A stretch of 64,000 nucleotides of DNA. Source: Marinobacter sp. EhC06. GTDB taxonomy: Bacteria; Pseudomonadota; Gammaproteobacteria; Pseudomonadales; Oleiphilaceae. The DNA lies in assembly GCF_001650915.1 (NCBI RefSeq), contig NZ_LXYO01000012.1:124001-188000 (forward strand), in the 5' to 3' direction. The position numbers and the translations under genes were made by a program. The notes under the pieces are model-generated. The model worked only from the letters and a program-made list of their open reading frames with translations. It ran no database searches and had not been told where the DNA came from. Every line of letters begins with the position of its first letter. The stretch's first letter is position 1. Positions 49,015-57,834 of this stretch are shown one piece after another.

Positions 49015-50136
49015 CTAAAGAAACTGATCGTTATCAGCCCCAAGCATTTTCCCGATCCGGGACGTTTCCGATGGCGTTTTCTCGAACTTGATCGGAAACC
49101 CGATCTGCGGCTGCTGCGTGCCGTCCCCCCTATCAACGCCAATCACCATGTCTCTGGCCTTCAGCTGGGGGTGCTCGGCGGCCTCCGAAATGGTCAGAAC
49201 CGGCTCCACGCAGGCATCCTGATCGGCAAAAACCTCCTGCCAATCGGCCAGCGGCTTCGCGGCAATTTTTTCCTTTATCGCGGCTTTGAGTTGCTGCTGA
49301 TGCTCGGGCTTCTGGCTCATGGCCAGGCTTTTCATGTCCGGAATCCCCAGGGTGTCGCAAAGACGAGCAGAGAACTGGGGTTCGAGGCTGCCCACCGAGA
49401 GCCAGCGGCCATCGCTGGTCTGGTAGTAGTCGTAAAAGGAGCCGCCATTGAGCAACGCGCTCTCTGGCTTCTGCTCCTGGCCACCGGCCAGGCAGGCTGC
49501 CCCGGCCATGGCGTTCAGCGCAAAGGCTGCGTCGGTCATGCTGATATCTACGAACTGCCCTTCGCCGGTCTGCTGCCGGTGGATCACCGCAGCCAGTATG
49601 CCCATAACGGCATGGTGCGAACCGCCAGCAACATCAGCAATCTGGATACCCATGGGTGGCGGGCCGCTGTCGGCTCGGCCACAGTGGCTGCTGACGCCCG
49701 CCAGTGAGAGGTAGTTGATATCGTGGCCTGCGCGGTCTTTGTAGGGGCCGGTCTGGCCATAACCAGTAATTGAGCAGTAGATGAGGCGAGGGTTTACGGC
49801 CTTCAGGGCCTCATAGCCAATACCAAGGCGGTCCATCACCCCAGGGCGAAACTGCTCAACAACAACATCGTAGTCCTTGACCAGTTCCAGAACTTTCTCC
49901 CGGCTCCCCTGCTCCTTGAGGTTGAGCCCGAGAGACTTCTTACCGCGGTTCAGAAAACCGTGGGCGGTGCTCACGCCGGCATCGTGGGGTGGCATAACCC
50001 GGGTCAGATCCACTCTGTCCGGTGCTTCCACACGCAATACATCTGCCCCCATGTCTGCCAGCAGCATGGTGGCGTAGGGGCCGGGCAACAAGGTACTGAA
50101 ATCCAGAACTTTCAGCGAAGTCAGAGGACCCGCCAT
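49015..50136 (-). CDS. Alpha-methylacyl-CoA racemase-like CaiB/BaiF family enzyme
   Basis: 373 residues from ATG 50136 after AAAGGAGAT; an open frame upstream has no ribosome site. The N-terminal LLPGPYATMLLADMGADVLRVE is the CoA-binding pattern. GHDINYLSLAG supplies the His and QIADVAGGSHHAVMG the Asp of the racemase catalytic pair, distinguishing it from formyl-CoA transferases. It interconverts (R)- and (S)-2-methylacyl-CoA in branched-chain lipid oxidation. Divergent from an AraC-type regulator that may control it. Confidence 0.9.
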   Translation of the reverse strand: MAGPLTSLKVLDFSTLLPGPYATMLLADMGADVLRVEAPDRVDLTRVMPPHDAGVSTAHGFLNRGKKSLGLNLKEQGSREKVLELVKDYDVVVEQFRPGVMDRLGIGYEALKAVNPRLIYCSITGYGQTGPYKDRAGHDINYLSLAGVSSHCGRADSGPPPMGIQIADVAGGSHHAVMGILAAVIHRQQTGEGQFVDISMTDAAFALNAMAGAACLAGGQEQKPESALLNGGSFYDYYQTSDGRWLSVGSLEPQFSARLCDTLGIPDMKSLAMSQKPEHQQQLKAAIKEKIAAKPLADWQEVFADQDACVEPVLTISEAAEHPQLKARDMVIGVDRGDGTQQPQIGFPIKFEKTPSETSRIGKMLGADNDQFL

Positions 50137-50331
50137 GATGATCTCCTTTTTATTGTCAGAGTTGTCCGAGTAGCGTTCGCTTCCTTCATGCTGCCCGGTT
50201 TTGCCAATGGGGCCAACTGCCGGTTCCGTCATTCCGATTGGCCGTTTCTACCAGTCCGACCGAACGGCTTCGGTTGCATTGTGCTGCCGGGGTTTTATGA
50301 TGGGTTTCGTTTTTATGGAATGGCGAGCGTG

Positions 50332-51351
50332 ATGTCCGATCTGACGGTTTCGAAGCACTTTGTTCAGGCCGCCCTTGTGGGTGCCGAGAGACTTGGTTTT
50401 GATACCCGCGAAATGCTCCGGGAGGCAGGAATCTCTCCCGATCTGTTACGTATCGAGATGGCCCGGGTCAGCAGCGACCAGTTCAGTCATCTGATGCAGG
50501 TGCTCTGGAACCGGATGGGGGATGAATTCATGGGGCTGGGGCCCAGAAAGGCCCGAACAGGGACTTTTGCCACCATGTGCGCGCTGGTGATTGACTGCCC
50601 CAATCTGGAATCGGTCTACCGGCAGGCCTTCCAGTTTTCCCGTCTATTTGAGCCCATGGTGTCGATGGAACTGGAGGTTGGCGAAGACAAGGCCCAGCTG
50701 GTGGCCCGAATGGAAGGCGAAATCAACGACCCGAGTTTTTTCCTGAGGGAGAGCATTCTGGTGATCTGGCACCGCTTGGGTAGTTGGCTGATCGGCCAAC
50801 CCATCGAGCTGGAGAAGGCCGAATTCGATTACCCCCGGCCGGCCCACGGCGACGAATACCGGCACATTTTTCACTGCCCCCTGGCGTTCGAGTCCGACAA
50901 AATCGCCCTCACCTTCGATAAACGCTTCCTGTCTGCACCAGTGATTCGGGACAAGCCGGAGATGCGACAGTTCCTGAAGACCTCCCCGGCAGACCTGCTG
51001 TCCCGCCCAGACGAGAGCAATACATTCACGGGGCGCATCCGGGCCCTGATCGGAAGGGATTTATCAAAGCCGTTGCCGGATTTTGAATGGATTGCTGCGG
51101 AACTGCACACCAGCCCGCAAACACTGCGTCGCCGGCTGAAGCAGGAAAATACCTCGTTCCAGGAAATCAAGGATCTGTTGCGCCGGGATATGGCAATTTA
51201 CTACCTGAGCCGACAGGAACTTCCCATTAACGACATCGCCGCCAAGGTCGGTTTCACCGAGCCATCAACCTTCCACCGGGCCTTCAAGAAGTGGACGGGC
51301 GTAACGCCCGGCGCATACCGGGAAGGCGAGCGTGGCGCCCCCTCCGACTGA
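50332..51351 (+). CDS. AraC family transcriptional regulator (OruR/ArgR-like)
   Basis: 339 residues from ATG 50332; ATG 50320 is an alternative, and the frame is open for over 100 codons upstream without homology. The N-terminal ligand-binding domain (about 15-200) is of the Arabinose_bd type, with FMGLGPRKARTGTFATMCALV typical of the group. The C-terminal double helix-turn-helix has HTSPQTLRRRLKQENTSFQEI and LPINDIAAKVGFTEPSTFHR with KKWTGVTPGAYR. Its divergent neighbour, the alpha-methylacyl-CoA racemase, is the likely target; the ligand is unknown. The stop is two bases from the end of the convergent gene. Confidence 0.9.
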   Translation: MSDLTVSKHFVQAALVGAERLGFDTREMLREAGISPDLLRIEMARVSSDQFSHLMQVLWNRMGDEFMGLGPRKARTGTFATMCALVIDCPNLESVYRQAFQFSRLFEPMVSMELEVGEDKAQLVARMEGEINDPSFFLRESILVIWHRLGSWLIGQPIELEKAEFDYPRPAHGDEYRHIFHCPLAFESDKIALTFDKRFLSAPVIRDKPEMRQFLKTSPADLLSRPDESNTFTGRIRALIGRDLSKPLPDFEWIAAELHTSPQTLRRRLKQENTSFQEIKDLLRRDMAIYYLSRQELPINDIAAKVGFTEPSTFHRAFKKWTGVTPGAYREGERGAPSD

Positions 51352-51352
51352 T

Positions 51353-52207
51353 TCAGGACCCCGACGGTACCTGGAGCGCACGGATCAGTTGCCCGAGCGT
51401 CTCGGCAATTTCCTGGGCCCGCTCCCGATTGGCGGCCAGCTGGAGCAAGCGGGAACCGTCCCTGGGATCGTAGACCCAGCAGGTTGAAACAGCCGCCTCG
51501 CAACGCCATTCAACCCTGGGGTTAATGCCAAACACCGACATCGGCTCCGTGCTTCGCAGTATCCGGCCGTCCTCGGCGCGATTGATTTCCTGAATCTGTA
51601 TCTCGTCTCCCTGGGTTCCAATGCGATATTCCACATCCGCCGGTCGGTCGAGCCGCACTACCGCCTGATCACGGCGCCAGCCAGCCAATTCGAGCAGACT
51701 GTTGATATGAAGGGTCAACGCCTCACGATCTGAATCTGCCAGATATAGCTTTCGCAAGGACTCAACACGGCCTTCACCCGCAGGCTCAATGACCGCAACC
51801 TGTTCACTTTCACCGGCTGCCTGGGGCGCCAGGGCGTTCTGCTTTCTGGTCTTTTCAATAGAGGTGATGAGCTGCAACGATTCCTGATAATGGGCACCCT
51901 CAGCGCCGGCGCGGCTCACATAGGTTTCAAGAGCAGACTGGGCTTCGTTCAGGTGGGAAGACTGCAACATCACCCGGCCCCGGTAAAAGAAGTAATCCTC
52001 TGGTTTTTCCCCTTCCAGTTGCTGCAAGCGGTTCAGATACTCGGCAGCCTCGCCCCAGTTCTCGGCAACAACTGCCTCCTCGGTAGCCAACATCAATCTG
52101 CGGGTTTCGTGCTCGGGCGCCAGCGCCAACGCGGGTCCTGCCAGGAGCGCGGAAGCCAGTACGACCCCCAGGGCAAAACAGCGACCTGTTCCAAATAATA
52201 CTGCCAT
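51353..52207 (-). CDS. Secreted TPR-like protein of unknown function
   Basis: 284 residues from ATG 52207. A signal peptide (FALGVVLASALLAGPALA) ends near residue 28. Residues 30-110 form two or three TPR-like helical pairs (ENWGEAAEYLNRLQQLEGEK, then HLNEAQSALETYVSRAG). A linker and a C-terminal part with two cysteines in EWRCEAAVSTCWVYD follow. It starts five bases after rmuC, so the two are probably one operon. No enzyme motif is seen; a periplasmic scaffold is possible. Confidence 0.8.
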   Translation of the reverse strand: MAVLFGTGRCFALGVVLASALLAGPALALAPEHETRRLMLATEEAVVAENWGEAAEYLNRLQQLEGEKPEDYFFYRGRVMLQSSHLNEAQSALETYVSRAGAEGAHYQESLQLITSIEKTRKQNALAPQAAGESEQVAVIEPAGEGRVESLRKLYLADSDREALTLHINSLLELAGWRRDQAVVRLDRPADVEYRIGTQGDEIQIQEINRAEDGRILRSTEPMSVFGINPRVEWRCEAAVSTCWVYDPRDGSRLLQLAANRERAQEIAETLGQLIRALQVPSGS

Positions 52208-52212
52208 GGCAT

Positions 52213-53688
52213 CTACTCCTGCTCGTTATCTGCACCAATCGCCTGTTCCTCTGAATCAGGCCGGTCGTTGTCCCCGGGATGATGGAAATCCTCAGTGTCG
52301 TCTACTTCAGCCTGATCCATTATCCCCTTCGGCAATTCCTTTTTCACCCGAACACCCAACTCTACAAAACGATTCGCCTGGGAGATCAGGTTGCCGCGCC
52401 CACGGGTCAGAGTGTTCATGGCCGAATCATAGGTTCCCTGGGCGGTATGCAACTGTGTGCCCAGACGTTCCATTGCCTCCACAAACACCCTGAGTTTGTC
52501 ATAGACGGCACCAGCCCGCTCAGCGATTTGCCGGGCGTTCTGGCTCTGGCGCTCGTACCGCCAGATGTTCTCAATGGTTCGCAGTGTTGCCAATAGCGTA
52601 GTTGGAGTTACCACAATAATCTTTCGCTCAAAGGCTTCTGCGAAAAGGTTCTCGTCCTGCTGAAATGCTGCCACAAAAGCAGGTTCAATCGGCATGAACA
52701 GTAGCACGAAATCCGGGGAATGGAGGCCGTGGAGCTGGCTGTAATCCTTTTCGCTGAGAGTGCGGATGTGATTTCTCACGGCTTCAACGTGTTGCTTGAG
52801 AGCCTCCTCTTTGACCCCGGAATCCTCGTCTTCCGTCACCCACTGCTGGTAGGCCACCAGTGAGACCTTGGAATCGATAATCAGGTTGCGGCTGTCCGGC
52901 AGATGGACAATGACATCCGGCCGATAGAGCTGGTTGTCGCTGTCGCGATAGCTGCCCTGGGTGCCGTATTCCACCCCCTTACGCAGACCGGACTTCTCCA
53001 GTACCCGCTCGAGTATCAGCTCGCCCCAGTTGCCCTGAATCTTCTTGTCGCCCTTCAGCGCCCGGGTCAGATTGGATGCTTCCTCGGTGATTTGACGGTT
53101 CAGGTCCTGCAGTGACTTGATCTCACTACGGAGCGCCTGGCGGTCACGGGTTTCGGTGGTATACACGTCCTCAACCCGTTTGCGGAAGTCCTGCAACTGG
53201 TCCCTGAATGGATTGAGCAGGGTATCAAGGCTGGTGCGGGTCTGCTGGCTGAAACGCTCGCTTTTCTGCTCGAAAATCTTATTGGCCAGATTCTCGAACT
53301 CCTGCTTCAAGGCATCACGGTTGCGCTCCAATAGCTCCAGCTTTTCATTGGCGGATCGGCGCTCCTTATCAATCGTCACTTCCTGCTCCCGGAGCGAAAC
53401 ACGGGCCTCGCCCAGCGCCCCGGAAAGCTCATCCGCCTTTGCCTGCAGGCTCTGACGCTCACTTTCCAGCTGCGCCAGGCGCTCCTTCCGGCTCTCCAGG
53501 TCCGAATCAAGCCCGGCCAGCCTGTTCTCGAGGCTTGCGGCGTGCTGACGCCAATGCTCGACGTCCTGCTCAAGCCGACTATTCCTGCCCCAAAGCCCTT
53601 TCAGAATTACCAGGAGTATTAATACAACCATCAATCCCGCCACCAGATCAGGTCGGGACAAGATCAGTTCTGTGATGGCTTCAGGCAC
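52213..53688 (-). CDS. rmuC: DNA recombination protein RmuC
   Basis: 491 residues from GTG 53688, with AGGAG nine bases upstream. One N-terminal membrane helix (LVAGLMVVLILLVILKGLWG), a long coiled coil to about residue 180, then the nuclease-like RmuC domain follow: KGDKKIQGNWGELILERVLE, RPDVIVHLPDSRNLIIDSKVS with the PD-(D/E)XK-type IDSK, and LLFMPIEPAF. It limits DNA inversions in E. coli. The tail is acidic. A secreted TPR-like gene follows. Confidence 0.94.
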   Translation of the reverse strand: MPEAITELILSRPDLVAGLMVVLILLVILKGLWGRNSRLEQDVEHWRQHAASLENRLAGLDSDLESRKERLAQLESERQSLQAKADELSGALGEARVSLREQEVTIDKERRSANEKLELLERNRDALKQEFENLANKIFEQKSERFSQQTRTSLDTLLNPFRDQLQDFRKRVEDVYTTETRDRQALRSEIKSLQDLNRQITEEASNLTRALKGDKKIQGNWGELILERVLEKSGLRKGVEYGTQGSYRDSDNQLYRPDVIVHLPDSRNLIIDSKVSLVAYQQWVTEDEDSGVKEEALKQHVEAVRNHIRTLSEKDYSQLHGLHSPDFVLLFMPIEPAFVAAFQQDENLFAEAFERKIIVVTPTTLLATLRTIENIWRYERQSQNARQIAERAGAVYDKLRVFVEAMERLGTQLHTAQGTYDSAMNTLTRGRGNLISQANRFVELGVRVKKELPKGIMDQAEVDDTEDFHHPGDNDRPDSEEQAIGADNEQE

Positions 53689-53976
53689 CTGGTACTACTC
53701 CTGTTGAGGTTCTGTGTTTGATTAAACAGCCAGTATCTATCTGTTGCAGAACAGTCTACCCCACGAAAGGAACCTTTTGCCCGGTGCGCCGTCAATCTGA
53801 TTGGCACCGCCGATAAGGACCTCGACTGTTTGGCAATATTTTAAAGCCCGGGCATCTGTCTCTGGACGGCAAACGTAATATCGTCTAAAAGGGTAAAATG
53901 TTCACTCGCCAAGTGGTTATTACCCTTTGTTAACCGCATGTCGGGTTCGAACCAGATCAGAAACGGATAACAGATC

Positions 53977-54366
53977 ATGCTGAAAGAACTGTGGCGAAAA
54001 CTGGAGGCGGAGTTTCTGCACAATGACTGCTCCGGCCAGGACAGCCAGGCAGGCTTGTTCGGCACCCGCTCGACCGGTAGCAAGGAAGGATTCAGAATCC
54101 TGCCACACATCACTCACACGGGCGAGTTTCACCTCGAGCGTCTTACCAATCTGCTAAAAGCCCGTTATGGCAAGAGTTTCGGGATGCCCTCCAGCAAATC
54201 TGAAAGTGACGAGGAAATCCGGGAACTGATCAGTTTTGCTGCTCGAATTCAGGACCAGGATGTACAGCGCGAGCTGCTGCTGTTCTACCTCAATTGCTCG
54301 CCGGTTATTCAGGAATACCTGCGCGCTGAGACCGTTCTTGGTGAAGGGAATTTTCTGTCACGGTAA
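53977..54366 (+). CDS. Conserved hypothetical protein
   Basis: 129 residues from ATG 53977 with GGA upstream. Soluble, mixed helical; no signal peptide or membrane segment. HITHTGEFHLERLTNLLKARYGKSFGMPSSKSE is the most structured-looking part. Two Cys are far apart. I do not recognise a family. Its 288-base upstream gap (53689-53976) shows no gene. Convergent with nothing; it may be read together with the downstream lipoprotein, 146 bases away. Confidence 0.65.
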   Translation: MLKELWRKLEAEFLHNDCSGQDSQAGLFGTRSTGSKEGFRILPHITHTGEFHLERLTNLLKARYGKSFGMPSSKSESDEEIRELISFAARIQDQDVQRELLLFYLNCSPVIQEYLRAETVLGEGNFLSR

Positions 54367-54460
54367 ACACTACCGCCCCTTAACCATCTGTAAATCAACC
54401 ACACAGGTTGGATGTTGTATACTCCCGTTCCGTATTAATTCGGTTTCACACGCACAGACC

Positions 54461-54488
54461 GTCACGGTAGCCCGAAATCGGGCGTGAC
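54461..54488 (+). promoter_or_regulatory. Hairpin in the 5' region of the retropepsin lipoprotein gene
   Basis: GTCAC / GTGAC outer arms with an inner GCCCG / CGGGC stem and a four-base GGTA bulge. It ends 24 bases before the start codon and may affect translation or be a terminator remnant. Weak evidence. Confidence 0.3.
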
Positions 54489-54512
54489 AGGCTGCCAGCT
54501 CAGGGGTTCTTC

Positions 54513-55310
54513 ATGGGTTTTAAATGGTATCGGGCTGGACTGCCTAAGCTTACCGTCACCGCACTTGCAGGCATTCTTCTGCTGACGGGATGCTCGGCAG
54601 ACCGCTATTTGATGGTTCCCAAAACTGATCTGAATGAACTCCAGGGTTCCATCAAGAGTCAGCGTGCGACGCTCGTTACCATGGAAAACAACGCAGCAGT
54701 CAGGCACGAGCAAGCCATCGCCCAGAACCGCTCATCTACTCAGACCATACTGGACGCGATTGCAACCCAGGTGGAAAAACCCGAGTGCCCGCCGGTGCAG
54801 GCCCAGAAGCAATGCCCCACGATAGACGATTCGAAAGGCCGTGCAGATCGACTCAAGGGCAAAGTCATTGTCGGCGAGGTCGAAAACTTCTACCTCGCAG
54901 GCCCCGGCCTGATTTACAAGGCTCGAATTGACAGCGGTGCCGAAACCTCCTCCATAGACGCACGTAACATTACTCGGTTTGAGCGGGACGGCAACAACTG
55001 GGTGCGGTTTGATGTACCTGTTCCCGGTGCCGACAAGTTCGTAACTCTTGAAAAAGAGATCTCCCGCCGGGTTCGCGTCATCCAGGCCAGCGCTGACGAA
55101 GCAGAGCGCCGTGTCGTCGTCGAGCTTCAGTTTTTTATTGGCGACCACCAACAGGTCGCGGAGTTTACACTTGCGGACAGAACCAACCTCACTTACGAAG
55201 TTCTTATCGGCCGCAATATTCTGCGTGACGTGATGCTGGTCGATGTCGGCAAGGAGTACGCAACCGAGTTGCCCGAATCCATCCGTAACAACAACGGGAA
55301 CGAATCGTGA
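54513..55310 (+). CDS. Retropepsin-like aspartic protease lipoprotein (PF05618 type)
   Basis: 265 residues from ATG 54513, AGGGG upstream. Lipoprotein signal LLTGC with lipidated Cys27 and Ser at +2, suggesting outer-membrane placement. A coiled region with two CP motifs follows (ECPPVQAQKQCP). The protease domain has the retropepsin motif DSGAETSS with Asp140 and a second motif LIGRNILRDVMLVDVGK. These proteins are often named ATP-dependent zinc protease, but the fold is an aspartic protease. It overlaps the next gene by four bases (GTGA) and forms a conserved trio with it and the ATP-grasp gene. Confidence 0.87.
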   Translation: MGFKWYRAGLPKLTVTALAGILLLTGCSADRYLMVPKTDLNELQGSIKSQRATLVTMENNAAVRHEQAIAQNRSSTQTILDAIATQVEKPECPPVQAQKQCPTIDDSKGRADRLKGKVIVGEVENFYLAGPGLIYKARIDSGAETSSIDARNITRFERDGNNWVRFDVPVPGADKFVTLEKEISRRVRVIQASADEAERRVVVELQFFIGDHQQVAEFTLADRTNLTYEVLIGRNILRDVMLVDVGKEYATELPESIRNNNGNES

Positions 55311-56824
55311 CCACCCGCTCGCGCCTGCCCTTTTACATCGCCGTTTTTCTCCTGATCGCCGCAGGCATCTCCCTCGCCGTCTGGCGGCACGTTGAGCTTG
55401 GCATCCCCTGGCTGACGGGTGAGCAGCGACCTGTCTGGATGGTCGAGGCAAGGATTGATTTTGACGCAGGCGACGGATCGGTGCTTGCCAGCCTCAATAT
55501 CCCCGAGCAGCCCCCGGGTTTCCGGATCCTGACCGAACAGGCGGCATCACCTGGCTACGGCTTTTCCATCATCGACAGCTCCGGCAGTCGGCGGGCGGAG
55601 TGGAGCAAGCGTGAAGTCTCCGGGCCACAAACCCTGTACTTCAAAGCTCAGTTTATTCCGGATCCCAACGCCCAGCCGGAGATCCCGGCCCGTGAACCCA
55701 GAACGCCGAGGACTTTTTGGGAAGAGCCCGAAGCAACCGCCGTTCAGGAAATTCTGGACCAGGCAAAGGCCCGCTCAAGCACCCCGGAAAGCATGACCCG
55801 CGAACTGATCCGGCTTATGCAGCCAGATACACGGACCCAGAACACAACCCTGCTGGTCTCGGAAGAGAACTATCTGGATCTGCTGGTCGACATGCTCAAT
55901 CACAGCGGTATTGCCGCCAGAATAGCGGATGGACTGAGACTTGAGGATGCTCGTCGCCGGCAACAGCTGATGCCCTATCTGCAAATCTACAACGGCGAAC
56001 GCTGGCTCACCTTCAACCCCAAAACGGCCGAACAGGGCGTGCCTGACGATCTCCTGCTTTGGCGCCAGGGCGCGGCCTCATTGCTTGATGTGGTGGGTGG
56101 CGAAAACTCAGAAGTGAGCTTCTCAATGCTCAGACAAACGGTTCCCGCCCTTCAGCTGGCAACCATGGAGTCCGCCTCCAACGGCCTCGGTTTCCTGAGT
56201 TTTTATGAGTTGCCCATAGAAGAACAAAGCATGTTCCGCATGCTGCTCTTGCTGCCATTGGGGGCACTGATGGTCGCTTTCATGCGAATTGTCATCGGTA
56301 TTCGCACCTCTGGCACCTTCATGCCCGTGTTGATCGCGGTGGCGTTCGTCCAGACGACTCTGGTGCCGGGATTGATAGCCTTCCTCTCGGTCGTATCCAT
56401 TGGTCTGCTTATGCGCGGCTACCTTTCCAGTCTCAACCTGTTGCTGGTATCACGAATTTCCGCTCTGATCATCCTGGTTATTTTTATTACTGCGGGCCTG
56501 AGCATCATCGGCTATCAGATGGGATTCAACACCGGTATGACGGTGACCTTCTTCCCGATGGTGATCATTGCCTGGACCATCGAGCGTATGTCCATCCTCT
56601 GGGAGGAAGAGGGTGCGCACGAGGTCATGGTCCAGGGCGCCGGGAGTCTGTTTGTGGCCATCTGCGCCTATTTGCTGATGAGCGCACCATTGGCCGGCCA
56701 TCTCACCTTCAACTTCCCGGAGCTGCACCTTGTGATCCTCGGCTTGATCCTGTTGATGGGTCAGTACACCGGCTACAAGCTCAGCGAGCTGAGGCGCTTC
56801 ACGCCAATGAAGGCGTACGACTGA
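55307..56824 (+). CDS. Inactive transglutaminase fused to 7TM domain
   Basis: 505 residues from GTG 55307. A signal-anchor helix near residues 8-26 is followed by a periplasmic domain of about 270 residues with a transglutaminase-like fold lacking the Cys-His-Asp triad. Seven membrane helices follow from about residue 308 to 495 (for example MLLLLPLGALMVAFMRIVIG and IRTSGTFMPVLIAVAF). The conserved GIRTSGTFMPV motif starts the core. Genes of this type always accompany a retropepsin-like protease and an ATP-grasp ligase. It may sense or shuttle a peptide product; this is inference. Confidence 0.87.
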   Translation: MTTRSRLPFYIAVFLLIAAGISLAVWRHVELGIPWLTGEQRPVWMVEARIDFDAGDGSVLASLNIPEQPPGFRILTEQAASPGYGFSIIDSSGSRRAEWSKREVSGPQTLYFKAQFIPDPNAQPEIPAREPRTPRTFWEEPEATAVQEILDQAKARSSTPESMTRELIRLMQPDTRTQNTTLLVSEENYLDLLVDMLNHSGIAARIADGLRLEDARRRQQLMPYLQIYNGERWLTFNPKTAEQGVPDDLLLWRQGAASLLDVVGGENSEVSFSMLRQTVPALQLATMESASNGLGFLSFYELPIEEQSMFRMLLLLPLGALMVAFMRIVIGIRTSGTFMPVLIAVAFVQTTLVPGLIAFLSVVSIGLLMRGYLSSLNLLLVSRISALIILVIFITAGLSIIGYQMGFNTGMTVTFFPMVIIAWTIERMSILWEEEGAHEVMVQGAGSLFVAICAYLLMSAPLAGHLTFNFPELHLVILGLILLMGQYTGYKLSELRRFTPMKAYD

Positions 56825-56825
56825 C

Positions 56826-57773
56826 ATGGACTGGATATCGCCGCGATCACTCAAGAGACTGGGAATGCTGAATATGAACCGGCGCAATGTAGACTACATT
56901 GCCCGGTACAATGAGCGTTCATCCTACCCTCTGGTCGACAACAAACTGAAGACCAAACTGGTGGTTGCCGAGTACGGCGTAAACACCCCGAAACTGCTTC
57001 AGGTTGTTCGCCAGCAGCATGAAATATCGCACTTCCGGGAAATGGCAGAGGATCTGGCCGGTTTTGCCATCAAACCGGCGAAAGGCTCCGGCGGCAAGGG
57101 CATTACCGTCATAACCGGTCGGGATGGCGATGAATACATCAAAGCTTCCGGTTCGCGCGTCGATTCCCCATTCCTGGAACGTCATCTGACCAACATTCTG
57201 GCCGGGCTCTACTCACTCGCCGGCACGCCGGACGTGGCGATCGTGGAAAACCTGGTGGAGTCTGCGCCATCACTGGCGAAGTATTCCCATCAGGGTGTGC
57301 CCGACATCCGGATTATCGTCTTCCAGGGTTACCCCGTGATGGCCATGCTGAGACTGGCCACAACCGCATCTGACGGTAAGGCAAACCTCCATCAGGGCGC
57401 CGTGGGTGTTGGCCTGGATATTGGCTCTGGAAGAGGCCTGAATGCGGTTCAGTTCAACCGCCCTATTACGCTGCACCCCGACACTGGCCTGGCACTGGAG
57501 AACATCCAGATTGAAGCCTGGGACGAAATGCTGGAAATGGCCTCACGGTGCTACGAGGCGACCGGCCTTGGCTACATGGGAGTCGATCTGGTGGTGGATG
57601 CCAACGAAGGGCCACTGCTGCTGGAATTGAACGCCCGACCCGGGCTGGCAATCCAGATGGCAAATGGTCGCGGCCTGCTGCCCCGACTCCGGGCCATTGA
57701 AGCGCTTAAACGGCCACACTTTACGCCGTCGGAGCGCTCACGTTTCGCCATGGAAACGTTCGCCAGTTCCTGA
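56826..57773 (+). CDS. ATP-grasp, alpha-L-glutamate ligase-like protein
   Basis: 315 residues from ATG 56826, one base after the previous stop. ATP-grasp motifs: FAIKPAKGSGGKGITVI (ATP loop, about residues 78-95), PDIRIIVFQGYPVMAMLR, and GYMGVDLVVDANEGPLLLELNARPGL with the Mg-binding Asp/Glu/Asn. Related to RimK but in a distinct family (sugar-transferase-type ATP-grasp). It should form an amide or ester bond between a carboxylate and an amine using ATP; the substrate is unknown. Last gene of the trio, followed by a terminator. Confidence 0.88.
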   Translation: MDWISPRSLKRLGMLNMNRRNVDYIARYNERSSYPLVDNKLKTKLVVAEYGVNTPKLLQVVRQQHEISHFREMAEDLAGFAIKPAKGSGGKGITVITGRDGDEYIKASGSRVDSPFLERHLTNILAGLYSLAGTPDVAIVENLVESAPSLAKYSHQGVPDIRIIVFQGYPVMAMLRLATTASDGKANLHQGAVGVGLDIGSGRGLNAVQFNRPITLHPDTGLALENIQIEAWDEMLEMASRCYEATGLGYMGVDLVVDANEGPLLLELNARPGLAIQMANGRGLLPRLRAIEALKRPHFTPSERSRFAMETFASS

Positions 57774-57789
57774 GTTTTTACCAGGCACA

Positions 57790-57819
57790 AAAAAACCGGG
57801 GCCGAAGCCCCGGTTTTTT
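57790..57819. terminator. Bidirectional terminator ATP-grasp / BCCT
   Basis: AAAAAACCGGGGC / GCCCCGGTTTTTT with a CGAA tetraloop between convergent genes. Confidence 0.93.
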
Positions 57820-57834
57820 ATTTTCAGATCACTG

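Noticed and set aside
49960..50331. Long N-terminal extension of the AraC regulator
   Set aside because: It overlaps the start of the divergent racemase gene, and its residues show no family similarity; the regulator domain begins near 50332.
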